Part shown: positions 16,701-24,749 of the stretch, piece by piece
How positions within the stretch are numbered: the first letter of the stretch is position 1
Layout: every line of letters begins with the position of its first letter
Assembly: GCA_900100595.1 (NCBI GenBank)
Contig: FMUA01000013.1
Span: 58,386 to 102,060, forward strand
From: Ruminococcaceae bacterium P7
GTDB lineage: Bacteria > Bacillota > Clostridia > Oscillospirales > Acutalibacteraceae
Length of the DNA stretch: 43,675 bases
Direction: 5' to 3'
The notes under the pieces: model-generated
The model's database searches: none
What the model was told of the DNA's origin: nothing
What the model saw: only the letters and a program-made list of their open reading frames with translations
Translations under genes and position numbers: made by a program

Positions 16701-16979
16701 TTATGTCCATATCAGCTCGGTAAAAAATTGCTCGTACGCGTCGTCCCAGCCCTCGATGGGATTCACGCCGCCGCCGTTGACGCTGCGCAGCTTCGCGTCG
16801 TTCTGCGTCAGCCCCAGCGCGAACAGCTCTCCGGCGGTGATTTCATAGCCGAGACTCCTTGACAGCGCGCAGAAGTCCTCGACGGGATTCTCCGTACCGC
16901 GCGTCGCGATCAGCTTTTCCTTGAGCGGTTTGTCCTTTTTCGCGTCCGACAGCAGACGCGCCAGTTCTTTTTCCGTCAT
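16701..16979 (-). CDS. Nif11-like leader peptide, candidate orphan RiPP precursor
   Basis: 92 residues. Residues 1-66 follow the Nif11-type leader pattern: MTEKELARLLSDAKKDKPLK with a regular helix, then ENPVEDFCALSRSLGYEITA and GELFAL. The leader ends LRSVNGGG (residues 65-71), a double-glycine-type cleavage site, leaving a 21-residue core rich in Asp/Glu and aromatics (Trp78 and Trp91, no Cys, few Ser/Thr). The ATG at 16977-16979 has GGGAGG seven bases upstream; an upstream in-frame extension of 54 codons lacks support. No modification enzyme or C39 peptidase transporter lies in the window, so it is either an orphan precursor served elsewhere or a Nif11-domain protein with another role. Confidence 0.6.
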   Translation of the reverse strand: MTEKELARLLSDAKKDKPLKEKLIATRGTENPVEDFCALSRSLGYEITAGELFALGLTQNDAKLRSVNGGGVNPIEGWDDAYEQFFTELIWT

Positions 16980-17001
16980 CGTGATTCCTCCCGAAAAGAA
17001 A

Positions 17002-17027
17002 GGGCAGTATAGCACGCTATACCGCCC
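17002..17027 (-). terminator. Hairpin before the Nif11-type gene
   Basis: On the minus strand GGGCGGTATAGC, GT, GCTATACTGCCC then TTTCTTTT, ending just before the RBS of the Nif11 gene. It looks like the terminator of the upstream small gene or an attenuator. On the plus strand a T7 run also follows after ten bases. Confidence 0.6.
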
Positions 17028-17133
17028 GAATCTTGGTTTTTTTACATGATAGAAAACTTCTCCGGCCGCGGCTTGGGAACGTTTCCGGAGATGAGCGTTT
17101 CCAAAGGCGGGAGAGAGCGCCCGGCGGCGCATT

Positions 17134-17283
17134 TTATTCAATGGAATTATCGAGATACTCCATCAGCTCTTCGTCGTCCTTTTTCTGCTTGTCCTTGACG
17201 ATCAGGAACGCGGTGAGAGCCGCAGAAGCAGCCGCCACAATGGAAATGATGCCGATAATCCACATTAACTTTTTATTTTTCAT
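17134..17283 (-). CDS. Small single-pass membrane protein (49 residues)
   Basis: The peptide opens MKNKKLMWIIGIISIVAAAS, continues with a hydrophobic stretch to about residue 29 and ends in a charged tail (KDKQKKDDEELMEYLDNSIE). One membrane helix with a cytoplasmic acidic tail is the likely topology. Support comes from a near-consensus promoter (TTGACA/TAGAAT, 17 bp), a good RBS (GGAGG) 8 bases before the ATG, and normal codon use. The Nif11-type gene lies 154 bp downstream on the same strand beyond a hairpin. The function is unknown. Confidence 0.7.
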   Translation of the reverse strand: MKNKKLMWIIGIISIVAAASAALTAFLIVKDKQKKDDEELMEYLDNSIE

Positions 17284-17327
17284 ATAGTTGACCTCCGTTC
17301 AGTTAGTATTTCCAAATCTATACTCTT

Positions 17328-17356
17328 ATTCTAATCAAATATTCGTTAATTGTCAA
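17328..17356 (-). promoter_or_regulatory. Promoter of the 49-residue membrane protein
   Basis: Minus strand TTGACA (17351-17356) and TAGAAT (17328-17333) with a 17-bp spacer, directly beside the repeat array. Confidence 0.75.
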
Positions 17357-17358
17357 GT

Positions 17359-17649
17359 ATTTTAAATCGCGTTTATTTTAAATCGCGTTTATTTTAAATC
17401 GCGGACTATATCTTTTTTGTAACTTATGTTGCACGTTTACGCGACAAATGTTCATCAGACTTCAAATAATCCCATTTCTTGCGGACAAGTTTGAAAAAGT
17501 GTGAAGTTTGGAGTTGTTTTTGTGTGGAGTGTGAAGTTTGGAGTTGATTCATCACTAAGCCGTTCCGTGTGAAATGGGATTGGTACGATTCTGATGATCC
17601 TTTCCCGCGAAAACGAGAAAACACCATCGAATCCAACCCTTAGTCCGCG
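17359..17649. repeat. Mosaic intergenic repeats, two cores in inverted orientation (copies C and F)
   Basis: Three 16-bp units ATTTTAAATCGCGTTT (17359-17406) lead into GCGGACTA. Core C on plus: TTGCACGTTTACGCG, GTTCATCAGAC (17450-17460), seven bases, AATCCCATTTC (17468-17478). Core F on minus spans 17571-17649: TAGTCCGCG outer end, CCCGCGAAAACGAG, a CATCAGA match, seven bases, AATCCCATTTC. Between them AGTGTGAAGTTTGGAGTTG occurs twice (17498-17516, 17528-17546). The whole could fold as a long imperfect hairpin. It fills the gap between the small membrane gene and rpsT. Confidence 0.85.
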
Positions 17650-17663
17650 AAGCAAAAAAGAAA

Positions 17664-17689
17664 AAAAGACAGGAAAAACTCCTGTCTTT
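17664..17689 (-). terminator. Terminator after rpsT
   Basis: Minus strand AAAGACAGG/CCTGTCTTT stem followed by T-rich tract. Confidence 0.85.
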
Positions 17690-17711
17690 ATCATTTCGTT
17701 GTTGTGTTTGC

Positions 17712-17972
17712 TTACGCGGAAGCGTTCAGACGCATTGCAAGATTGGACTTGCTTCTTGCAGCGGTATTCTTGTGGAGAATTCCCTTCGCAACTGCCTGAT
17801 CGATTTTCTTTACAGCAAGACGAACTGCCTCCTGCTTGTTGGCAGCGTTGGTGTCGACCGCATAATAAGCCTTCTTGATAGCTGTTCTGAGTGCGGATTT
17901 CGCGGCCTTGTTGCGGGCGGTCTTTGTTGCGATTACCTTAACGCGCTTTTTTGCGGATTTAATGTTGGCCAT
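17712..17972 (-). CDS. rpsT: 30S ribosomal protein S20
   Basis: 86 residues, basic, three-helix bS20. [20 protein letters not shown] at the start and [13 protein letters not shown] at the end are diagnostic. It binds 16S rRNA early in small-subunit assembly. RBS GGAGGTGG precedes the ATG. It is a single-gene unit with its own promoter and terminator. Confidence 0.97.
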   Translation of the reverse strand: MANIKSAKKRVKVIATKTARNKAAKSALRTAIKKAYYAVDTNAANKQEAVRLAVKKIDQAVAKGILHKNTAARSKSNLAMRLNASA

Positions 17973-18022
17973 TGTCCCACCTCCTTAAATATAGCGATAA
18001 CTTTAACAGTCATACAAGCTGT

Positions 18023-18051
18023 ATTGTACCATACCAAAACACAAAAATCAA
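18023..18051 (-). promoter_or_regulatory. Promoter of rpsT
   Basis: Minus strand TTGATT (18046-18051) and TACAAT (18023-18028), 17-bp spacer. Confidence 0.65.
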
Positions 18052-18086
18052 GCATTTTTTGAAAAAAACTTAAGATTGCCGCAGTT

Positions 18087-18431
18087 TCAGCCCTCATTCT
18101 GACCGCCGTGCTCCTCCTCGCAGGTGTCGCAGTGACAGTCGTCATCATGCGGCAGCGCCTTTTTGTCCTTTTGGGCAGCCGCCTTTCTGCCGCGGTACCA
18201 TACCCACACCGTCAGACCGAGGAACACCAGCAGTATCACGCGGTACACGATGCCCAAAACGCCGTCGAATACGGGCAGTCCGGCAAACGACCGCAGCCCG
18301 TACCACACCGCAAGAAAGCCGAAAAAACCCGCAAGCATGTAGCCCGCGGCTCCCAGCCTTTTGCCGATGAACACGCACAGCACCCCGAGCGCCACCCACA
18401 GAACCACATAAAAATACTGCAAATACTCCAT
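18087..18431 (-). CDS. Membrane protein with His/Cys-rich tail, function unknown
   Basis: 114 residues with three predicted membrane helices (about residues 5-24, 29-46 and 58-79), then a basic stretch (RGRKAAAQKDKK) and a C-terminal tail HDDDCHCDTCEEEHGG that could bind a metal ion. RBS GAGGAG lies 7 bases before the ATG. It has its own promoter and is divergent from the hrcA heat-shock operon. I do not recognise a named family. Confidence 0.75.
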   Translation of the reverse strand: MEYLQYFYVVLWVALGVLCVFIGKRLGAAGYMLAGFFGFLAVWYGLRSFAGLPVFDGVLGIVYRVILLVFLGLTVWVWYRGRKAAAQKDKKALPHDDDCHCDTCEEEHGGQNEG

Positions 18432-18478
18432 CTTTTCCGCTCCTCGCTTTGACCTTTCCTGAATCGATTTCTGTTTCT

Positions 18479-18507
18479 ATTTTATAACAAACCCTCTCTG
18501 AAATCAA
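18479..18507 (-). promoter_or_regulatory. Promoter of the His/Cys-tail membrane protein
   Basis: Minus strand TTGATT (18502-18507) and TAAAAT (18479-18484), 17-bp spacer. Confidence 0.55.
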
Positions 18508-18565
18508 GTGCAGCCCGCAGAAATGTGAAATTTTTGTGAATCGTCAAACTTTTTTCCGAAAACGC

Positions 18566-18594
18566 TTGACTTTTTCTGACTTTGGGGGTATAGT
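18566..18594 (+). promoter_or_regulatory. Heat-shock operon promoter
   Basis: TTGACT (18566-18571) and TATAGT (18589-18594), 17-bp spacer, directly upstream of the CIRCE element. Confidence 0.85.
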
Positions 18595-18608
18595 AATGTT
18601 ACAGTCAA

Positions 18609-18635
18609 TTAGCACTCCACCACCAAGAGTGCTAA
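18609..18635 (+). promoter_or_regulatory. CIRCE operator (HrcA-binding site)
   Basis: TTAGCACTC, nine bases, GAGTGCTAA: an exact match to the CIRCE consensus. It lies in the leader of hrcA, so HrcA represses its own operon. Confidence 0.98.
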
Positions 18636-18657
18636 AAGAGCAAAAGGGGGAACAGAA

Positions 18658-19686
18658 ATGACTCCTGCCGCAAGAAAGCAAAAAATCCTCGCGGCTATCG
18701 TCGAGAGCTACATCGGCAGCGGAGAGCCTGTCGGCTCCAAGTCGCTGATCGGCGCGGCGGGACTGGACGTTTCCTCAGCCACTGTCCGCAACGACATGGC
18801 GGAGCTGACCGCGCAGGGCTATCTTGCCCAGCCGCACACCTCCGCCGGACGCGTTCCCACGGCGCAGGGCTACCGCTACTACGTCGACAACGTCATGCGG
18901 ATGCAGCCGCTCGCGCAGGTCGCCACGGCGTATATCCGCGACGTGCTCCAGAAGCACTCCGGCTCACCCGAGGAGATTCTTCAGGGAGCCGCGGACATCA
19001 CCGAACGGCTCACGGGCAGCGTCGCTCTTGCGACGACTCCGGGCGCAGACAACTGCAGGGTGCGAAGGCTCAGCTTTGTGCAGACGGGCAGGCATGCCGC
19101 AATGGCGGTGCTGATCTGCTCGAACGGCGTCGTCCGCACGCGGCTGTTCCGCTGCGCGTTCGTCATCACGCCCGAAATACTCGGGATGTTCGACAAGGCG
19201 CTCAACGAGCTATGCGCAGGCGTGGAGGTCGCCTCCATCGGGCAGCCGTTCATCCAGACCGCGGCGGTTCGGTTCGGAGAGCTTTCGCTCTTCATGCCGC
19301 CCGCGCTCATCGCGATCATGGAGGCGTGTCAGCTCGCGTCGAAGGTCAGCGTCAGGCACAGCAGCCTGAGCAGGATGCTCTTCGACTACAGCGGCAGGTT
19401 CAGCCGCGAGCTGGTCGAGTACCTGCAGAACGAGAACGACCTTTCGGTCATGCTCTCACGCCGTCCGCAGCACACGGACGTCTGCATCGGCAGGGAAAAC
19501 AGCCGCGTCGAGCTGCAGAACAGCGCGCTGTTCTCCGCGCGCTACACCATTGAGGGCAATCCCTCGGGCGTGCTTGCGGTCATCACACCGCTGCGCGTCG
19601 ACTACGCACGCATCATCGCGATCATCGAGGGCGTCGCGCAGTGCGCGGGAGAGCTGATCGAGGAACTCATCGATACGAAAGAATAA
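18658..19686 (+). CDS. hrcA: Heat-inducible transcription repressor HrcA
   Basis: 342 residues. The N-terminal winged helix (RKQKILAAIVESYIGSGEPV, then SSATVRNDMAELTAQGYL, then HTSAGRVPTAQGYRYYVD) binds CIRCE; the GAF-like and insertion domains follow. It represses hrcA-grpE-dnaK(-dnaJ) and depends on chaperone folding for activity in known systems. The exact CIRCE site 23 bp upstream confirms the role. It is first in the operon with grpE 24 bp downstream. Confidence 0.97.
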   Translation: MTPAARKQKILAAIVESYIGSGEPVGSKSLIGAAGLDVSSATVRNDMAELTAQGYLAQPHTSAGRVPTAQGYRYYVDNVMRMQPLAQVATAYIRDVLQKHSGSPEEILQGAADITERLTGSVALATTPGADNCRVRRLSFVQTGRHAAMAVLICSNGVVRTRLFRCAFVITPEILGMFDKALNELCAGVEVASIGQPFIQTAAVRFGELSLFMPPALIAIMEACQLASKVSVRHSSLSRMLFDYSGRFSRELVEYLQNENDLSVMLSRRPQHTDVCIGRENSRVELQNSALFSARYTIEGNPSGVLAVITPLRVDYARIIAIIEGVAQCAGELIEELIDTKE

Positions 19687-19710
19687 ATAACCGCAAAGGG
19701 GATGAAATAG

Positions 19711-20268
19711 ATGGCAAAGGATAAAAAGGAAAAGAAGAACGCCGAGGTTGAGGAGGTCAAGGCGGAGGAAGTGACCGAAGAGGTCACGGAGGAACCCGGG
19801 CAGGAGGAAGCCGCCGACGAGCGCGACGCGAAGATCGAGTCGCTCGAAAAGGAGCTTGCCGCGCAGAAGGACAAATATATGCGTCTCGCGGCGGAGTATG
19901 ACAACTACCGCAAGCGCACCGCGAACGAGAAGCTGTCGATCTATGACGACGCGACAGGCAAGGCAGTCACCGAGCTGCTGCCCGTAGCGGACAGCGTGAG
20001 GATGGCGCTCGAGAACCTCAAGGACGCGGACGCCGAGATCATCAAGGGCGTGGAACTGATTCAGACGCAGCTCGGCAGATCGTTCGAGAAGCTCAAGATC
20101 ACGGGCTACGGCGCGGTCGGCGATACGTTTGACCCGCAGCTCCACAACGCGATCTCGATGGTCGACAGCGACGAGCTGGAATCGGGACAGATCGCGGCGG
20201 TGTTCCAGACAGGCTATAAAATCGGCGACAAGATCATCCGTCACGCGATGGTGCAGGTCGTCAACTAA
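19711..20268 (+). CDS. grpE: Nucleotide exchange factor GrpE
   Basis: 185 residues. An acidic low-complexity N-terminus (residues 8-40, rich in Glu/Val) precedes the long coiled coil (KIESLEKELAAQKDKYMRLA, EYDNYRKRT) and the C-terminal beta domain (GDTFDPQLHNAI, TGYKIGDKIIRHAMVQV). It releases ADP from DnaK. RBS AAAGGGG precedes the ATG at 9 bases. It sits between hrcA and dnaK, the standard order. Confidence 0.97.
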   Translation: MAKDKKEKKNAEVEEVKAEEVTEEVTEEPGQEEAADERDAKIESLEKELAAQKDKYMRLAAEYDNYRKRTANEKLSIYDDATGKAVTELLPVADSVRMALENLKDADAEIIKGVELIQTQLGRSFEKLKITGYGAVGDTFDPQLHNAISMVDSDELESGQIAAVFQTGYKIGDKIIRHAMVQVVN

Positions 20269-20331
20269 GCATCAACTCATTCAATATAAATTCAGAAAAC
20301 TACAGGTAAGACAAATACGGAGGTATGAATT

Positions 20332-22188
20332 ATGGCAAAGACAATCGGTATAGATTTAGGTACAACCAACTCATGTGTAGCAGTCATTGAGGGCGGCGAG
20401 CCCGTCGTTATCGCAAACGCGGAAGGCGCAAGAACCACCCCGTCCGTCGTGGCGTTCTCCAAGGACGGCGAGAGAATGGTCGGACAGGTCGCGAAGCGTC
20501 AGGCGATCACCAACCCCGACAGAACCGTTTCCTCCATCAAGAGAGAGATGGGTTCCGCCTACAAGGTCAACATCGACGGCAAGAGCTACACGCCCCAGCA
20601 GATTTCCGCGATGATCCTGCAGAAGCTCAAGGCTGACGCGGAGGCGTATCTCGGCGAGACCGTCACACAGGCAGTCATCACCGTGCCCGCCTACTTCACC
20701 GACGCGCAGCGTCAGGCGACAAAGGACGCGGGCAAGATCGCGGGACTTGACGTCAAGAGAATCATCAACGAGCCGACAGCGGCGGCGCTCTCCTACGGCG
20801 TAGACAAGGAAGCCGACCAGAAGGTCATGGTATACGACCTCGGCGGCGGCACCTTCGACGTCTCCATCATCGAGATGGGCGACGGCGTGCAGGAGGTTCT
20901 CGCGACAGCGGGTAACAACCGTCTCGGCGGCGACGACTTCGACAAGCGCATCATCGACTGGATGGTAGCGTCCTTCAAGACAGAAACAGGCATCGACCTC
21001 TCCTCCGACAAGATGGCGATGCAGAGACTCAAGGAAGCGGCTGAAAAGGCAAAGATCGAGCTTTCGGGCGTCACCAGCTCCTCGATCAACCTGCCCTTCA
21101 TCACCGCAGATCAGACAGGTCCGAAGCACCTCGACCTCACGCTCACCAGAGCGAAGTTCAACGAGCTGACCTCCGACCTCGTCGAAGCGACAATGGGACC
21201 CGTCCGTTCTGCACTTTCCGACTCCGGTCTGCAGATCAGCCAGATCGACAAGGTGCTCATGGTCGGCGGTTCCTCCAGAATCCCTGCCGTACAGGAGGCG
21301 GTTCAGAAGCTCATCGGCAAGGAGCCGTTCAAGGGCATCAACCCCGACGAGTGCGTCGCGATCGGCGCGTCCATTCAGGCGGGCGTCCTCGGCGGTGAGG
21401 TCGACGGACTTCTCCTCCTCGACGTAACGCCCCTTTCCCTCGGCGTTGAGACCATGGGCGGCATCATGACCAAGATCATCGACAGAAACACCACCATCCC
21501 CACCAAGAAGAGCCAGATCTTCTCGACCGCTGCCGACAACCAGACGCAGGTTGAGATCAACGTCCTTCAGGGTGAGCGTGAATTCGCACGCGACAACAAG
21601 CAGCTCGGACTGTTTGCCCTCACAGGCATCGCTCCCGCAATGCGCGGTATTCCGCAGATCGAGGTAACCTTCGACATCGACGCGAACGGCATCGTCAACG
21701 TCTCCGCGAAGGATCTCGGCACGGGCAAGGAGCAGAAGATCACCATTTCCTCCTCCACCAACATGAGCAAGGAGGACATCGACAAGGCGGTCAAGGACGC
21801 GGAGCAGTACGCGGCTGAGGACAAGAAGCGCCGTGAGGAGGTCGACGCCAAGAACGAGGCGGAGAACATGGCGTATCAGGCGGATAAGCTCGTCAACGAG
21901 AACGGCGACAAGCTCGCAGCCGACGACAAGAGCACCCTCACCACCAAGGCGCAGGCGGTCAAGGACGCGATCGCGAAGAACGATATCTCCATGATCAACG
22001 CGGCGAAGGAGGATCTGCAGAAGGCGCTCTATGAGGTATCCGCGAAGCTGTACCAGCAGGCGGCTCCCCAGCAGGGCAATCCCGCACAGGGCGGTCCCGA
22101 TATGGGCGGACAGCAGGCGCAGCAGGGCAATAACAACAACGGCGGCGACCCCAACGTCTACGACGCGGACTTCACCGACGCTGACTGA
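20332..22188 (+). CDS. dnaK: Chaperone protein DnaK (Hsp70)
   Basis: 618 residues. The nucleotide-binding domain starts [19 protein letters not shown] and carries [13 protein letters not shown] and [11 protein letters not shown]; the substrate-binding domain and lid follow, ending in a Gln/Gly/Asn-rich linker and YDADFTDAD. It folds proteins with DnaJ and GrpE. RBS GGAGG is 8 bases from the start. A perfect 13-bp hairpin follows 21 bases after the stop, then a repeat, and dnaJ only resumes 411 bp later, a wider gap than usual. Confidence 0.98.
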   Translation: MAKTIGIDLGTTNSCVAVIEGGEPVVIANAEGARTTPSVVAFSKDGERMVGQVAKRQAITNPDRTVSSIKREMGSAYKVNIDGKSYTPQQISAMILQKLKADAEAYLGETVTQAVITVPAYFTDAQRQATKDAGKIAGLDVKRIINEPTAAALSYGVDKEADQKVMVYDLGGGTFDVSIIEMGDGVQEVLATAGNNRLGGDDFDKRIIDWMVASFKTETGIDLSSDKMAMQRLKEAAEKAKIELSGVTSSSINLPFITADQTGPKHLDLTLTRAKFNELTSDLVEATMGPVRSALSDSGLQISQIDKVLMVGGSSRIPAVQEAVQKLIGKEPFKGINPDECVAIGASIQAGVLGGEVDGLLLLDVTPLSLGVETMGGIMTKIIDRNTTIPTKKSQIFSTAADNQTQVEINVLQGEREFARDNKQLGLFALTGIAPAMRGIPQIEVTFDIDANGIVNVSAKDLGTGKEQKITISSSTNMSKEDIDKAVKDAEQYAAEDKKRREEVDAKNEAENMAYQADKLVNENGDKLAADDKSTLTTKAQAVKDAIAKNDISMINAAKEDLQKALYEVSAKLYQQAAPQQGNPAQGGPDMGGQQAQQGNNNNGGDPNVYDADFTDAD

Positions 22189-22209
22189 TAAAAAGCAGTT
22201 GAATACAAG

Positions 22210-22241
22210 GCAGGAAAGGATAGTATATTATCCTTTCCTGC
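22210..22241 (+). terminator. Hairpin after dnaK
   Basis: Perfect 13-bp stem GCAGGAAAGGATA/TATCCTTTCCTGC with a 6-base loop. The T-run is weak (ATATTTTAAAT), so termination may be partial, giving less dnaJ than dnaK. Confidence 0.65.
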
Positions 22242-22243
22242 AT

Positions 22244-22446
22244 ATTTTAAATCGCATACTATGGCTTTGAAATTGCGGAAGATGCACGTTTTTGCGGCGG
22301 ATGTTCATCAGACTCTGACGAATCCCATGTCACAAGGAAGCGTTTGACACGTAAATGCGCTATACCCGAACGCACCGTTCCATAGTACGCAAAGAAAGCG
22401 CCCACCGGCGCACGCGAATTGACGACGGGTTCATACCCGCGGCAGT
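22244..22446. repeat. Mosaic intergenic repeat, copy D (inside the dnaK-dnaJ gap)
   Basis: One 16-bp unit ATTTTAAATCGCATAC leads into the left end GCATACTATGG (22254-22264). The core follows: GATGCACGTTTTTGCGG, GTTCATCAGAC (22303-22313), seven bases, AATCCCAT (22321-22328). The right module ends at CCATAGTACGC (22380-22390), an inverted match to the left end (10 of 11). Beyond it, 22380-22446 is the inverse of 6588-6650, including hairpin GCGCC/GGCGC and an ACGGGTTC/ACCCG hairpin. Confidence 0.85.
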
Positions 22447-22560
22447 TATCACTAGAAGAACTTTAAAGTCGGGCATCCGAGTAAAATCAGATTAGAAGAA
22501 ACGTCACATAGAGAAATGCGGCAGTAACCATTAGAAGAACTTTAAAGTCGGGCATCCGAG
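22439..22560 (+). repeat. 43-bp direct repeat upstream of dnaJ
   Basis: 22439-22481 and 22518-22560 are the same 43-mer with a few changes in the first part; the last 29 bases (TAGAAGAACTTTAAAG..., ending CATCCGAG) are identical. Offset 79 bp. The second copy's GTCGGGC (22547-22553) can pair with GCCCGAC (22572-22578) just before the dnaJ start region. Confidence 0.85.
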
Positions 22561-22599
22561 GAAGCCTCCAAGCCCGACCCATAAACTCGAGGTAAAAGA

Positions 22600-23736
22600 A
22601 TGGCTGATAAGAGAGATTATTATGAGGTCCTCGGCGTCCAGAAGGGCGCGAGCGACGATGAGATCAAAAAGGCGTACCGACAGAGCGCCAAAAAATACCA
22701 CCCCGACCTTCACCCCGGCGACAAGGACTGCGAGGAGAAGTTCAAGGAGGTCAACGAAGCCTATGAGGTGCTTTCCGACAGCGAAAAGCGCGCGCGCTAT
22801 GACCAGTACGGCCACGCGGGCGTAGACCCCAACTACGGCGCAGGCGCAGGCGGCGGCAGCCCCTTCGGCGTTGACATGGACTTCGGCGACATCTTCTCGA
22901 GCTTCTTCGGCGGCGGCTTCGGCGGCAGACGCAGCGCCAACGCTCCCCAGCGCGGCAGCGACGTTGAGGCGAGCGTCACCATCACCTTTGAGGAGAGCGC
23001 CAGGGGCGTCACCAAGAAGGTCAGCTACAACAGCGTCGACGCGTGCGGCGACTGTCACGGAACGGGCGCGCAGCCCGGTTCCAATCCCAAGACCTGTACC
23101 GCCTGCGGCGGCTCGGGCCGCGTCACCATCAACCAGAGAACGCCCTTCGGCGTCGTCCAGACCCAGCGCACCTGCGACGCCTGCCACGGCAAGGGCAAGA
23201 TCATCGACTCACCCTGCCGCAAGTGCAGCGGCTCGGGCAGAGTCCGCCACGCCCACACGGTCGACGTCTCGATTCCCGCGGGCATCAAGGATTCCCAGAT
23301 TCTCAACGTCGGCGGCCACGGCAACGCAGGCGTCAACGGCGGCCCCAAGGGAGATCTGCACGTCTACGTCAACGTGCGCAAGCACGAGCTGTTTGAGCGC
23401 AGGGGCGACGACGTATGGTGTGACCTTCCGCTCACCTTTGCGCAGGCTTCGCTCGGCGCGGAGGTCACCGTACCTACCCTCGACGGAAAGGTCAAGTACC
23501 CCATCCACGAGGGAACCCAGCCCGGCGATATCTTCAAGCTCAAGGGCAGGGGCATCACCCATCTCGGCGGCAGGGGCAAGGGCGACCAGTACTGCCGCGT
23601 CGTCGTCGAGATACCCAAGAACCTTTCCAACAAGCAGAAGGAGCTGATCCGTCAGTTCGACAGCACCACCACCGAGAAGAACTACGCCAAGCGCAAGAGC
23701 TTCTTTGAGAAGCTGAAAGCGGCGTTCACAGATTGA
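22600..23736 (+). CDS. dnaJ: Chaperone protein DnaJ (Hsp40)
   Basis: 378 residues. The J domain (residues 1-70) contains the HPD motif in [11 protein letters not shown]; a Gly/Phe-rich linker follows; four CxxCxGxG zinc repeats are present ([32 protein letters not shown]); then the C-terminal substrate-binding domains. It delivers substrates to DnaK and stimulates its ATPase. It is separated from dnaK by repeats and a hairpin. prmA starts 14 bases after its stop. Confidence 0.98.
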   Translation: MADKRDYYEVLGVQKGASDDEIKKAYRQSAKKYHPDLHPGDKDCEEKFKEVNEAYEVLSDSEKRARYDQYGHAGVDPNYGAGAGGGSPFGVDMDFGDIFSSFFGGGFGGRRSANAPQRGSDVEASVTITFEESARGVTKKVSYNSVDACGDCHGTGAQPGSNPKTCTACGGSGRVTINQRTPFGVVQTQRTCDACHGKGKIIDSPCRKCSGSGRVRHAHTVDVSIPAGIKDSQILNVGGHGNAGVNGGPKGDLHVYVNVRKHELFERRGDDVWCDLPLTFAQASLGAEVTVPTLDGKVKYPIHEGTQPGDIFKLKGRGITHLGGRGKGDQYCRVVVEIPKNLSNKQKELIRQFDSTTTEKNYAKRKSFFEKLKAAFTD

Positions 23737-23750
23737 TTTTGGGTGCCGCA

Positions 23751-24668
23751 ATGAAAGAATGGACAGAGATAAAAATATCCGTCAATGCCGCGGATATTGA
23801 CAGGGCAGGCGATATCGCCAACGTCGTCGTGCCCTGCGGCATATATATTGAGGACTACACCAACCTCGAGCAGATCGTCGAGGACATCGCGCACATCGAC
23901 CTCATCGACGAGGACTTGCTCGCAAAGGATCGCTCGCGGGCGTTTGTGCACGTCTACCTCGAGCCGGACGTCTCGCCTGCCGAGGCGGTCGCGTTCCTCA
24001 GCGAGCGCTATGAAGCCGAGGGCATCGCCCACGAGATCGAGCTGCTCGGCTGCGCCGAGGAGGATTGGCGCAACAACTGGAAAAAATACTTCTCTCCGCT
24101 TCCCGTCGGCGAGAAGCTCATGATCGTGCCGAGCTGGTACGAGAACTACGACACGCAGGGCAGGGCGGCGCTCAACATCGACCCCGGTCTTGCGTTCGGT
24201 ACGGGCGGCCACGATACCACGCGCCTCTGTCTCGAGATGTGCGAGAAGTACATGAAGCAGGGCGACACGGTGCTCGACGTCGGCTGCGGCAGCGGCATCC
24301 TCGCGATCGCAGCGCTGCTCACGGGCGCGTCAAAAGCCGTCGGCGTCGATATCGACGCGGTCGCGGTGCGCACCGCCGCCGAAAACGCCGCTCTCAACGG
24401 CGTATCCGACCGCTTCACCGCCGTCTGCGGCAGCTTTACCGAGAAGGTCGAGGGCAAATTCGACGTCGTCCTTGCCAACATCGTCGCCGACGCGATCAAG
24501 TTCCTCTCCAAGGGCGTGCGCGACTTCATGAAGCCCGGCGCCGTCTACATCATGAGCGGCATCATCGACACCCGCGCCGGCGAGGTACGCGCCGAGGTCG
24601 AGAAATATTTCACCGTCATCGAGCAGCGCATCGAAAACGGCTGGTGCTGCATGGTGGCAAAGGTTTAA
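23751..24668 (+). CDS. prmA: Ribosomal protein L11 methyltransferase
   Basis: 305 residues. The N-terminal domain begins MKEWTEIKI as in Firmicutes PrmA; the C-terminal SAM-dependent methyltransferase has LAFGTGGHDTTRLCLE, VLDVGCGSGILAI and VLANIVADAI (the NI..D motif). It methylates ribosomal protein L11. A TTG start 18 bases earlier is possible, but the ATG fits the family. Position after dnaJ is conserved in many Firmicutes. Confidence 0.95.
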   Translation: MKEWTEIKISVNAADIDRAGDIANVVVPCGIYIEDYTNLEQIVEDIAHIDLIDEDLLAKDRSRAFVHVYLEPDVSPAEAVAFLSERYEAEGIAHEIELLGCAEEDWRNNWKKYFSPLPVGEKLMIVPSWYENYDTQGRAALNIDPGLAFGTGGHDTTRLCLEMCEKYMKQGDTVLDVGCGSGILAIAALLTGASKAVGVDIDAVAVRTAAENAALNGVSDRFTAVCGSFTEKVEGKFDVVLANIVADAIKFLSKGVRDFMKPGAVYIMSGIIDTRAGEVRAEVEKYFTVIEQRIENGWCCMVAKV

Positions 24669-24686
24669 CGGGATTCTATTATCCTC

Positions 24687-24715
24687 TTGCATTTGTTCAT
24701 GGATTGTGATATACT
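24687..24715 (+). promoter_or_regulatory. Promoter of the acidic-tail membrane protein
   Basis: TTGCAT (24687-24692) and TATACT (24710-24715), 17-bp spacer. The predicted transcript start near 24722 leaves no room for an RBS before the ATG at 24726, supporting the TTG start at 24750. Confidence 0.65.
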
Positions 24716-24749
24716 ATTAGTACTTATGAACAAATTGGAGGTATTGATT

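Noticed and set aside
22531..23187. Minus-strand frame over dnaJ ending in the 43-bp repeat
   Set aside because: Antisense to dnaJ, Ala/Val-rich shadow composition; its end is only the repeat read in reverse.
18658..24668. A novel stress system in the heat-shock region
   Set aside because: hrcA-grpE-dnaK-dnaJ-prmA is a standard Firmicutes order with exact CIRCE; only the gap between dnaK and dnaJ is unusual.
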